Shown here piece by piece: positions 24,052 through 34,963 of a DNA stretch of 64,000 nucleotides; position 1 is the stretch's first letter, and each line of letters starts with the position of its first letter. The notes beneath the pieces are model-generated. The model saw only the letters and a program-made list of their open reading frames with translations. It was not told the origin of the DNA and made no database searches. The stretch comes from Chlorella sorokiniana. Its lineage: Eukaryota > Chlorophyta > Trebouxiophyceae > Chlorellales > Chlorellaceae. A program made the translations under genes and the position numbers. The stretch is taken from NCBI GenBank assembly GCA_025917655.1, contig CP084611.1, positions 2,728,001-2,792,000 on the forward strand, in the 5' to 3' direction.

Positions 24052-26233
24052 CTCCTATATTGCAGGTCTTGTATGAGGGCAGGAACTGTTATCTCCGACA
24101 GGGCCTACCGGCGCAGCACAACTGGTGAGTGCAGGTTCCTCGCAATACTGCCAGCACTTGTCCCACTGCGATGCGTGAATGTGCGCTTATCAGTCGAGCT
24201 GTGGTGTTGCGCGGGAGGTCGCCGGGGCTCAGGCTTTGAGAGGCCTTGCGCGACCTTCCGTGGCAGCCTGGCCGCAGGACTCGACGACATTATCCATTTT
24301 GTCTACATGCGCCAGGATGGTTGCGTCGGCGTTTGACAGCTACATGGAGGCGGCGGAAGAAAGCCCTTGGACAGGTTCACGCACGTCTTGGGCTACAGCG
24401 TCGGGGCCTGCAGATGCATGTAGCGGCGTTTGACGGATTCGCAAGCTCCCCCCCGTATCTCCTCGGCCGCTGTTCACCAACCACATGTGATCAGCAGGAG
24501 CAGCTGCAATCTCGCCGAGATCAGGAATGGTTCTCAATGCGTCGCCCTGCAGTGACTTGTTTGCATGCCTGCTTGCCTGCAGGCCACATGCAAAGTAGGT
24601 GCCGTGCAGAGGTGCAGGCGAGATTTGGTCAGTGGCACCTCGGCAGGGGCCCAACTTTGCATGTGGCCTGCAGGCAAGCAGGCATGCAAACAAGTCACTG
24701 CAGGGCAACGCATTGAGAACCATTCCTGATCTCAGTGAGATTGCAGCTGCTCCTGCTGACAGCAACTCCAGCGCAGCTGCGCGACGTTGGTGCCCCTGCG
24801 CCCACCACGGCGCTCACAGCGCTGGCGCAGCCTGCCCTGCTGGCACATCCCAGCTGCTGGCTTTCATCATCCTCCAATGAGGTGGCTGATACTTCGTGTC
24901 TCACCTCCCGGGATCTCCCAGCAGAGCAGGCTGGCCCCATGTCTGAGTGAGCGCTCTTCCCAGTCATCCCACTCCTTTGGCCGAAAGCTTGGTGGAGCAC
25001 GTTGGCGGGCGGCAATTCCCCATCTCGGAGCCGTAGCCATCCGGCTTTACAAGCTCAGGCTGGGCTGCCACGAGATGCGGCAGCCTGCCCTGCAGCCGCT
25101 CACTCAGACTTGGGGCCAGCCTGCCCCGTCCGCTAAGACCCCACCCTATTGCGACCCGGTCAGTGCTTGCACGGCTGCCAGGGTGTGTGCATGATGGGGT
25201 GCTGAAGCCATGCTACTGGCATGCCGCCGTACTCTGCCCAATCAACACCCATCTGTCTGCTGCAGGATTCTGAAGAAAAGGCGGCGGTGAGTGCAAGCTG
25301 GAGGCAACTGGGTGGTCGCTGTGTCCAGTGCTGCAACCTCCAACCTTCTCCTCTCTCCCTGCTGCCGCAATGTAGAACCTGGAGGAGGTACTAAAAGTGG
25401 AAGATGAGCCGAGGCGGGACCTGGCCGCCATATTGTCCAGTGAGCTCCGCATAAGTAGAGTGAGGGATGCAGTGAGTGTAAGCTTTTCCGGGGGCTTGAA
25501 ACTCATTTAGAGATCGGCACCTACGTGCAGATAGAGTCAGAGTTGGAGAGCGAGCCAGACGTTTGAGGAAACCTGCGCATGCTGCCTCATGGCAACAACA
25601 TCAACCTCTTCCATCGCAGTCATCTGCTGCTGCTGGGGTGTGTCCCCCGCCCGCCCACCCCATTCGAAGCAGCAGATGCCAGGAGGCATACGGCAGCGGC
25701 AGCCGTGCAAGCAGGGGCGGCTCGCCGCCTCACCGCACACCACCTGCTGCCTCTCTCATGCTGGCTTGCAACCTTGCGATGCATTGCGGCTTGTGGCTAC
25801 CCGCACCCGCCTTTAAACATGAGCGATGGCTGCGTCTGGGCTTGACCCCCACTGACCGATGAGAGCAGAAGACAACAATGCCTGCATGAGTTGATCAGCA
25901 GACCTCCCAACCCTGCACACCGTCAATTTTTCACGTTGTCGCCTTGAACAGCATGTACTTTGCAAGCTGTTTTCCTGCTCGCGTCCTGCCCGCGCACACA
26001 TTGAAGCTTGCTTGTGCTCGCTTCACATCTTAGCAGCTCCGCCTGCAGCGCACCTGCCTGCGTGCCCTCAACACCAGCGCCGTCCGGCACCGCCACAACT
26101 CCCATACAGCCGCCGCTGCCCGCCTCGGCGGCCGGCTGTGCGGCCCCGCGCTCGGAGGCTGTTGCAGGCCAGTCATGGTGGGGTCTGCACCCAGTTTGGC
26201 CCCAAGGTCTGAGGGCAGCTGCTGCTGCAGGTC
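24052..26233 (+). repeat. Dispersed direct repeat, copy 1 (~2.2 kb)
   Basis: This block aligns by eye with 32205-34418 in the same orientation. Landmarks in order: GGCTCCTAT, TTGTATGAGGGCAGG, ATCCATTTTGTCTAC (copy 2 ATCCATTTCGTCTAC), GAAGAAAAGGCGGCGGTGAG, CTAAAAGTGGAAGA, GTGAGCTCCGCATAA, GTGAGGGATGCAGTGAGTGT, AGCAGACCTCC and AGCTGCTGCTGCAGGTCA; homology stops just after the last. It contains exon-like pieces with GT/AG borders (for example NLEEVLKVEDEPRRDLAAIL, then stops), but the reading is interrupted in both copies, so it is a decayed element or gene duplicate. No transposase, terminal repeat or target duplication was seen. Confidence 0.7.
24491..24759. repeat. Near-perfect 106-bp inverted repeat (foldback) inside repeat copy 1
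   Basis: The arm 24491-24596 is the reverse complement of 24654-24759 with no gaps and about three mismatches; the spacer is 57 bases. A transcript would fold into a hairpin of about 106 bp. Copy 2 of the surrounding repeat has only one arm's worth of sequence (around 32810-32930), so the second arm arose by a local inverted duplication. Confidence 0.85.
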
Positions 26234-27836
26234 AACCCAATCGTCCGCTCGTGGCGAAGGACCTCATTGCAGTGAGTGCTGCTTGCAGCCTTGATGTGTG
26301 TGGCATGTTGAGGCCTTCTGCTGGGGCGTGCTAGCAAGCCAGTCCAACCGCGGTGCTTGATGCCTCTTTGACTCCCCACCCCTGCCTCATTGCCACGCCC
26401 CGCAGGGCGCATGGGCGCCAACGACTTTGTTGGCTGCCGCACGTGCATGCTGCTGTATAACATTGTGGCAGGCATGCACGGATTGCCGTTGGAGCCTGAA
26501 GGGGGACAGTGCAACAGCAACCGCCGTGCTGGCAATTCTTCCGGCCGGCCACGCCGCCAGAGGCTGCGGACGTACTACCGCATCGGCCGTGGCGCCTACA
26601 CGCCTGATGTTCTGCGGCGCATCACACTGGCCGCAGAGGCTGCCGCCCCAGGTGTTGGAGGAGGCAGCGGAGGAGGCAGCGGAGTTGCGTCAGCTTCCGA
26701 GGCTGTCGGTGGATGCAGCTGCATCCCTCTGGAGGAAGCAGCGGCTGATCAGCTGACGTGGCGCATAGCAGAGCGGCGGCTGCAGCTCCAGCCTGGCAAT
26801 GCCAGCTGCAAGCGCCTGCGTGACATGCGGGGGGTTGAGGGCGCCGGGGGTGCGCATTTTGGGCAATTGGGCTCTAAATGCCCCCGCTCTCGCTGCAATA
26901 TCATTTACATGCTTCAAACATTCACTCGGAGCGGCCAGCGGGCAGAGCGCGAAGGAGGCGTAGGCCGGCTGTGGAATGGCCCTGGGGGTGAGAGCGAGCC
27001 TGCGCCATCGCCGAAGTCTGAGGAATGCTGGCACATGATCGTGGAAATAGCAGGCGCCTTAATGCAGCTGGCTTGTCGACAGTGCTGATCCCTGCTTGAC
27101 TCGCGCCCCATTCTGCCTTCCCTTGCTGCCCCAACGCTCATAGAAGCACGGCACAAGGAGCTGGAACTGGCGGAGCTGCCCCCAGAGCCTGCCCGCCAGT
27201 TGGGGGAGCGCAGCGAGGCGGCGAGGGCGGCGCGCGCTGCAGCGGCACTGCCAGCTGCACGCATGCAGCCATTTGCCTACCAGTTTGACCTTCCGCAGCC
27301 TCTCATTCGGGGTGCCAGCTCCAATGAGCGCCTGTTCATTGACGCAGTGGATTGCTTGCAACGCCCGGCAATGCAACAGACTCTGCGACAGAGGAATGCA
27401 CAGCGAACAGCGCACCGCTGTGCAGATGCTTGTTCTGGCAGAGTAGCCAGCATAAGTTGCTTCAGCTTCGGGTTTCCACAGCTGCCATTCCTTTTGCTTG
27501 AGGTCTGCAGCGGCCCTGAGCGGCCCTGCAGCGACCCTGCAGCCGCCCTGCAGCCGCCCTGCAGCGGCCAGCTCGGTCGTAATGGCACCGAGCAACCGGC
27601 AAGCCGCCGCAGTTCCGAGTCTGCCGCTGACAAGTTATCCAGGGGCTGCCTGTTCAGCTGCCTGCAGAGGCGCTGCGCCTGCGCCAAGTCTTTATCCACC
27701 AGCACAGCAGCGAGCTGCTGGTTGTTCGGAAGTGCGCCACTAGCGGGGCCAGCCCTTGAAAGCATGTCATTAAATGTTCTCCAATCCTGCTCGTGTCACA
27801 GTCTTCTTGTTTTTGTCTTACACCACAAGCACACCT
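26008..27836 (+). CDS. Coding-like fragments of an unknown protein (gene model uncertain)
   Basis: Several segments read like real exons. One ends LVAKDLIA at a GTGAGT donor near 26273. A second begins after an AG at about 26405 and reads GRMGANDFVGCRTCMLLYN, then RLRTYYRIGRGAYTPDVLRR. A third near 26665-26755 is helical (VLEEAAEEAAELRQL). A fourth near 27140-27370 includes ELELAELPPEPARQLGERSE and MQPFAYQFDLPQPL. The 5' side overlaps repeat copy 1. I recognise no family. The pieces need at least one frame change, which could be introns, lost bases or true decay, so this may be a pseudogene. Boundaries are approximate. Confidence 0.3.
27505..27572. repeat. Short GC-rich tandem array (CGGCCCTGCAG-like unit)
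   Basis: About six imperfect units of 10-11 bases (variants of GCGGCCCTGCA, GCGACCCTGCA, GCCGCCCTGCA) lie in a row. Each contains or nearly contains a CTGCAG palindrome. No function is evident. Confidence 0.6.
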
Positions 27837-27928
27837 GAATAGAGCATTGCCAACATTGCAATCCTCTCCACTACACAAGTTTCTATCATAGGCTTTTGGC
27901 ATCTTTAACTGTCAGACTGAAGCTGTCA

Positions 27929-30900
27929 TCAACCACTTGGCTGCGTAGCCTTCTCCGTCAGGCTCTTATAAACCATCGCGGCTGCGTATGGCAGTGCCCT
28001 GCTGTCCCGCTCGGGTAACTTGTCACTGCTGTCCATGCTGACTCCAGTGGCCTTCTCAACAACGGCTCTGGCCCACTGATTCTTTGCCCTGCAGCTGAGG
28101 TCGACCGTGGCATGCATCAGTGCTGTGAGTGCCTGCGGCGGTTTGCGCTCCTTGCTTGCCAACCACTGCAAGAACAGCAGCCGCTTCTCTGCAGCACAGT
28201 GAAATGACAGCATGTACTCGTTGGTGCACTGATTGGTGCAATTCATACCTGGCGTCCAGTATGCGCAGTCCCCCGGCTCGGCGTAGCCCCGCATGCCCAC
28301 CTTGAGTATTAAATGGCTCAAACAGGGGATGGCACTGGTCTGCCGGATGCAGCAGCGCCTTGAGCGCTCCAGCATATGACTCCACCGATGTCTTCCGATA
28401 ACTGGGGTAGCTATGCTGCAGGAAAGTAAGGGCTTTCAGCTGATAGGAAGACCTCGCGCGACAACGGCAAAGGCAACAATGCCTGCTTGTCCTTACATTT
28501 CTCTTCGACTGACTACCGTCTGCAGTTGGTGTGGCCCAGCCGGAAGTCTGCATGGTGTCTGCCGCGCCTGACCCGTGCGACGCTTCGGGCACAACTGGCG
28601 ATCCGCTGTCACAAAGCTGCCAGCTGGCTCGCATTGCGCGCTTGCCAGGACGGCCAGAAGCAGCGTCTGCCTTGTCTGTGTCTGTGGCCAGGGGGCCTCC
28701 AGTGCTGGCGGCTGCAGCTGAGTAGCAGCAGCTGCTGCCACAGCAGCAGCGCATGCATCGCTGGCCCCAACAGCACCCACACCATGTGTAGCGGTGTAGG
28801 GCGAGATGCTGCACTTGCTGCTTGCAGTCTGCAGGGCTGCGCTGCCTGCTGCCCTGCCGTGATCCTTGCTCCTGATCGGCCCAAGAATGCTGCGCTGCAT
28901 GGCCCGCAGTTCCTGCCAATCCCCCTCTGGCGGTGGTGCATGCGTCTCAGGCAGCGGGTTGCCAAACTTGCGCTTCTGCCCACCTGATGGAGTCTGCTGT
29001 CTTGGGCGACTGGCGAAGGCGGCAGGGGAGGTGGCGCTGGAGTCAGGAACTGCAAGAGCTTCAATGCGAAAGGCAGGCTGCCTCAAGGCCCTGGACAGCG
29101 GATCGTAGACCTCCTCTGGAAGCGCAAACATCTGGAGTGCGGCAGCGGTTGAGATGTTGCCGTCAGGAAATTGACTCCGCAGGTGAGTGACCATTGCGGT
29201 GTGCCACTGCAGGTTACAGCAAGGAGTATGCAAGGCTTCCAGTGACTGATACACAGAGCAAACAGGTCAGCCTGAAGAGCCAACAGCAATGCATGTGAAT
29301 GGTGGTTGCGAGGGCTGCACACGAGCCCACCTGACCCAAAGCTGCCAGTGCCTCTCTGTCTTCCTCTCCGCGTCGCAGCTCATCTCTCATGCTTGGCGTG
29401 GTAGTGCGAAACCACACAGTCTGCTTTGCAGCCTGCACAAAATGGAGCGCATGATGCAGCGGAGGCTCAGAGTGCTGGTGTCGCAAAAGGCTAAGTTCAG
29501 CCTTCGCATGCAGCTACCCTAGAACTGTTGTTCTGTTGCAAGCTTTGTCAAAGCATGGTGCTCACCGCAACAACATCAAACCACTGCCTGCCCACAAAGC
29601 GCATGGGATCCAAAGCCTCTGGCGTGCCCACACCCGTGGCTCCCTACAAACAATGGGATAAAGCAGGCATGGATTTTGTCTTTTGGAGCACTGCCCGAAA
29701 CATGCAGGCTCACCAGCTCCTTCATCGCCTCAACCAGTGGGTGCGTCTGCTCTAAAAAATTGGCAGCAATCCAGATCAGGGAAACATCCTGCAGATGGCG
29801 TGAATCAAATCCCAATCTCAGTGCAGCTTAACCAAACTGCTGGCGCTGCTGTCAGGGCCATGCGACCGCATCTTGAAACAAGCCTGCTGCACTGGGAAAA
29901 GTTAGCAGCACCCAGCAAAACGATGCAAAAGTAGCCTCACCGCCTGCTCCTGGTCGTCCAGGTGGCTCAGCTGCACCAGGCGTGCCAGCAGAGACATCAT
30001 CTCTTGCACCAGTGGCAGCTGCTCCCTTAGCGCCTGTGCTGCTGTCAGGTCTGGAGGAAGGCCCTGCGAAATGGATCGCGCTGGCAGGCTTAAGGGCATG
30101 TAAGATGCAGAGGTGGCAGGCCGTGAACGCCTGCACTCGACGGTTGAATTTTTGCAGCGCATGGACACCAGCTGCTAGCATGCCTGACCTTGACTGCAGC
30201 GGCAATGCGTGCCCATTGCTGGGTCAGCTCCAGCATGTCGGCCTCTTCGGGCGCAGGCACGGCAGCTCCCGCTCCATTTTGCTCACGGAGGCGTAGTCGC
30301 GGAAGCCCAGCAAAATTGTCCAGGCTCCGAGCCACATCACCTACAAACTCGAGGTGGGACAGCATGACACGGTATGACAAGAAGGCAGAAGGGCAGAGCT
30401 TGGGAGGGCGTATTTGTGGCATTAGCACACCGGCAGAGCATCGTCCACGCGAGGCACAAGAGCGCCGGCCTGATGTAACGTCCGCAGAACCTCAGCCATC
30501 AGGGTGCGCACAAACAGCACCCCTTGCGCACTGCGTTCAGAAATTTGCACTCAGCTGGTAAAGCAGACCTCATTGCACAACACAGACAGTGAGAATGCAC
30601 CAGCAGTCTTACTAGTCTTTGTCAAGCGCCTGGGACACGATGAGATCCTGTAGCGGCACAAGAGCGCCTGCTGACACCAGCCACATCTGCAGGCGTAAAA
30701 ACAGCAGGCACATGAGCCTGCAAAGCAGCCAGCCCGGCCTTAAGCAACTAGTGAGCCCATCACCTCGGCAAAGACAAACGAAAGGCTGTAGAGGTCGGCC
30801 TTGGGGTCAAAGCGGAAGCATCTCGTCTTCATGGAGCCCCACAGCCATGTGGCTTTCAGCAGCCGATACCTGCAGCGCTTGCATGCCAGGCTGGCCTTCC

Positions 30901-32204
30901 AAAACTGCTGCGCCTCAATGCCAGGGTGGATTCATGCACGTTGTTGTGCTTCAAGGATCAGCACCTCTGGCAAGCCACCGAGAATCGCGCAGCCCACCGT
31001 GCCATGTCTTGCAGCAGCGTCATGGGCATGGCCAGCGCAGGGTCTGCGAAGAGCAGGCGCATGCCGCCGCCAGGCTTGGTGTCGTCTACCAGCAGGTTGT
31101 GGGCGGTGAGGTCCTGCAGCATCAGCTCCACGCCTTCCGTGCAATGGATCTTCCGCAGCTCCCCCAGTAGTGTTGACATCTCAGCTGCCAGCAGGGTTTG
31201 GGAGAAGAAGGGGGCATCCATCAAAGAGGGAAGGCCAGGTGATGAAATGCAGCCGGCATGCATTGGGCAATGAAGCTGCGGTTTGCCAGCCCCTGCCTAC
31301 CTGACATGGTGTGCATGCCCAAGAACTGCCTCGTAACGGAGTCAGGGACCCCCTGCGAAACAGTGACTAGCAAACTGAGCTGTATGGCTTCCAATTGACA
31401 TGGCCCACTGCACTGTCTGTGACAAGAGACGCAATTGTTGTTTGCTGGCAAGGAACCCGGGTGCTGAATATGCCGGCCTAGGTCACCTGTGGCAGATCTT
31501 TGCCAGCAGGGTGCCCACTGAGCCTAGGGGGTACTCCGGCATGATGTAGCCAAACGTGGGCTGCGGCAGGGGAAGGGAGCACGAGCGGTTAGTTGGGCTG
31601 CAGCACAGCTGAACTCCAGAGCAAGCCCCAAACTGGCGCGCAAGCCCCTGCCTGTGTGTGCGTGCCACACAAGCTGTGCGGCAGAGGCAGTGAAAACTGG
31701 CCATCAGTGGCTCACCTGCCACCAATACTGTTCCCGGTCCGCCTCGCTGTCGTACCAGCGCCCGGCCAGCGCACCACTGCCAGGGGGACACGACACGGTC
31801 GCCGCACTTGCCCTCGTGCAGCACGCTCAGGACGTTGAGCTCAATCCTCAGGCCATGCATGCCAAACCGCTCTGTGGGAGGCAGCAGGGAAGGTGGAGAG
31901 GCAGTGCTTAAGTTTGACGAGGCGCGGAAACATGCATGGGTGCTCGGTGAAGGTGTGTGGCGACAGTCGTAACTCGCTGCCTCACGTGATTCCTGCAAAT
32001 CCGCTGGGTTCTTGATATCTGCAAAGCCCTGTGATTTAAAGGGGTCAGGCCGCTGGATCAGCTTCACGGCCACCCTGGTGCCGTTTGCAAGCTGCGGGGC
32101 ACGCTGCTGCTCCTGATGTGCTGCTGCTGAAGGTGATGCTTCCTCTGGGTTATCCCATTCACAGAAGACAATGTATGCCTGCCCTCCACTGGCATTGCGG
32201 TGGC
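27929..32204 (-). CDS. Protein-kinase-like protein with unknown long C-terminal region
   Basis: A many-exon minus-strand gene begins near repeat copy 2. The kinase part reads GGQAYIVFCEWDN (glycine-loop region), RVAVKLIQRPDPF (beta-3 lysine at about 32063), LRIELNVLSVLHEG (alpha-C Glu), FGYIMPEYPLGSVGTLLAK (hinge), LMLQDLTAHNLLVDD (catalytic loop, 31097-31117, Asp and Asn kept), LLFADPALAM in place of DFG, and FDPKADLYSLSFVFAEVM. The DFG aspartate is kept but Gly is Pro, so activity is uncertain. Downstream exons give helical segments (LFVRTLMAEVLRTLHQAGAL; QEMMSLLARLVQLSHLDDQE), a Ser/Pro/Gln-rich stretch around 28500-29200, and a last exon with YMLSFHCAAEKRLLFLQWLA. One or two lost bases near 31750-31800 may disturb the frame. 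Ends and exon set are approximate. Confidence 0.6.
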
Positions 32205-34418
32205 TCCTATCCAGGTTGTGTATGAGGGCAGGGACTGATATCTCGGGCAGGCCCTGCGGGTGGAACGGGGGTGGAGTTGGGGAGTGCAGGGCCCTCGCAG
32301 AACTGCCCGCACTCGCTCATGCTACGAAGTGTGAACGTGCGCTTACCAGTCGAGCTATGGTGTTTCGTGCGAGATCGCTGGGGCTCAAAATTTTGAGAGG
32401 CCTAGAAGGACCTGGCGTGTGGCCAGGCTGCCACGCCTCGACGAGGCTATCCATTTCGTCTACGTGCACTGGGATGGTTGCATCAGCGTTCGACAGCTCA
32501 TGGTGGCGGTGAAGAAAGCCTTGGACAGTTGTCACGCATATCATGGGCTTCAGCGTCAGGGCCCGCAGATGTCTGTAGCGGCGGTTAACGGATGTGTAGG
32601 CTCTTTCCAGTATCCCCTCGGCCGCTGTGGGCAATGAAATGCTCTGACGCTGCCGCGATGAAGGACGCCGCAGGGGCCGATGCCACTGAGCAGGCCAGCC
32701 CTGCCTCGGTAGGTGTATAGGTCTATGGTGACTCGAACGGCCCCAGTCAGTCAGGCGGATGCATCCATGATGCCCCGTCTGAAAGCTCCACCAACCAAAT
32801 CTCGCCTGCACCTCTGCAGGGCCCCAACTTCGCAATTGCCCCGCAGGCCAGCAGGATGCGAAGAAGGCGCTGCAGGGCAACGCCTTGAACCCCATTGGCG
32901 AGGTTGCACCTGTCCCTCATGACAGCAACCCCGGCGACGGCGCGGCTGCGCGACGTTGGCGCCCCAGCACCCACCATGGCGCTCACAGCGCTAGCGCAGC
33001 TAGAGAGGCAGGGTGCTTGCTGGCCGCGGCTGAGCAGTTGACATGGAATACTTCAGCAATGTCATTGAAAGACTCCTCTCCAGCTGTCGAGCAGCTTGGG
33101 TCTGCAAGCAGTGCAGGGTCCCCCACATGGGGGCAGCACAGCTTCATGAAGCTACTGATCAGCTGGTGGAGCTGGGGGCTATGGCTCTGAAGATGGCGAG
33201 CTGCCGCCTGACGACGTGTGTCCTCCTGCCGCTAGCCCAGAGGGGCATCCCATGCAAGGGGGCAGTGGAAGCCTGGCAAGGTGGGAGGACTGGGATGAGC
33301 GCTCCATTGGCGAGTGCCCGCCTCGCCCCCTCCAAGGAGCCCCGATGACCCAGTGAGTGCTTGCACGGCTGCCAGGGTGTGTGCATGATGAGGCTGCTGA
33401 AGCCCAGCTGCTGGCATGCTGCCGTGCTCTGCCCAACCGACACCCTTCTGCCTGCTGCAGGACTCTGAAGAAAAGGCGGCGGTGAGCGCAAGCTGGAGGC
33501 AACTGGTTGGTTGCGTGTGTCCAGTGCTGCAACCTCCAACCTTCCCCCTTGCCCTGCTGCCGCAATGTAGAACCTTGAAAAGGCACTAAAAGTGGAAGAA
33601 GAGCTGAGGCGGGACCTGGCCGCCATTGGATATTATCCAGTGAGCTCCGCATAACTAGAGTGAGGGATGCAGTGAGTGTAAGCTTTTCCGGGGCTTGAAA
33701 CTCATGCAGAGACTGGCACCCACGTGCAGATAGAGTCAGAGTCGGAGAGCGAGCCAGACATTTGAGGCATCCTGGGCATGCTGCCTCACGGCAGCAGCAT
33801 CAACTCTTCCATTACGGTCATCTGCTGCTGCTGGCGTGTGTTCCCCGCCCGCCCACCCCACCCGAAGCAGCAGAGACCAGGAGGCATGCGGCAGCAGCAG
33901 CCGTGCAAGCAGGCGCGGCTCGGCGCCTCACAGCACACCGCCTGCTGCCTCTTTCATGCCGGCTTGCAACCTTATGACTATTGCGGCTTGTGGCTACCCG
34001 CACCCGCCTATAATAAGGGCGGCGTCTGGGCTTGACCTCCACCGACAGATGAGAGCAGAAGACAACACTGTCTGCATCAGTTGATTAGCAGACCTCCAAC
34101 CCTGCGCAACGTGTGCTTTTCACGTCGGTGCCTTGAGAAGCCAGCACTGTGCAAGCTGTTCCTGCTGACGTCCTGCCCCGCACACACCAGAGCTTGCAAC
34201 TTGTGCCCGCCTCGCATCTGGGCAGCTGCTTCTGCAGCGCACCTGCCTGCGTGCCTCAACACCAGCGCCGTCCGGCACCGCCACCACTCCCGTACAGCCG
34301 CCGCTGCCTGCATCGGCGGCCGGCTGTGCGGGCTCTTGAAGGCTGTTGCATGCCAGTCACGGTGGGTCCTGCACCCAGATTTGCCCCAAGGCCTTAGGGC
34401 AGCTGCTGCTGCAGGTCA
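32205..34418 (+). repeat. Dispersed direct repeat, copy 2 (~2.2 kb)
   Basis: Second copy of the block at 24052-26233, same orientation, about 8.15 kb downstream. It lacks the inverted arm found in copy 1. Its exon-like pieces also carry stops (the reading after VVYEGRD hits TGA where copy 1 has TGT), while the segment LDEAIHFVYVHWDGCISV is open here and frame-shifted soon after in copy 1. Both copies are therefore partly decayed in different places. The block abuts the 5' end of the kinase-like gene. Confidence 0.7.
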
Positions 34419-34963
34419 CCCTGCTCCTCCGCACCGCCGCCGCCAAAGCCGCCGCCAAAGCCTGCACAATCCACCGTCGGCCGGAGCCGACTCGGCCTAG
34501 CAGGGAGCGGTCACCAAAGTCAAGGCCGAGTCTGAGGTTGCTGAACGCAGCCGAGTTGGCATGTTGGTGGAAGGCAGAGAATGCTGGGAGGTTCAGGCCT
34601 GGGTCAGAGGCATGACCCGCCCCTCAAACAGCGGGTACGCAAAGCCGTCTTCCTGCTGCCCCTGCCCACTCGCTGCTGCGCAGGGAGGTTGCCATCCCTC
34701 TGCCCATTCATGCCAGTCTAGTAGGCCGCCAACTGGGCCTCATGCAAGAAATACGGTTTCAGCCACTACCCAGGCATGCCATGGCCCTCTCAATCAGGCC
34801 CAACCTCCGGGCCGCTCTCCTAGCCCCCCGTGCCCCCCATCTCCCCTCTTCCAATGGCATGCTACCTTGCGGCTTCTCTCTTTACCGGGCGCTGCATGGC
34901 TTTTGGCGGCCTCCTTTGCCGCTGCCAGCGTCTACACCGCTTCCCAGCTGGGCTCTCCATCGT
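34419..34963. other. Gap between repeat copy 2 and the F0 synthase 3' end
   Basis: Mostly C-rich sequence with overlapping shadow ORFs. No gene, repeat or RNA was recognised. Confidence 0.3.

Noticed and set aside
24052-34418. LTR retrotransposon with the two direct repeats as LTRs
   Set aside because: The interior has no gag, protease, reverse transcriptase or integrase motifs, and the repeats contain exon-like pieces with splice sites rather than LTR features.
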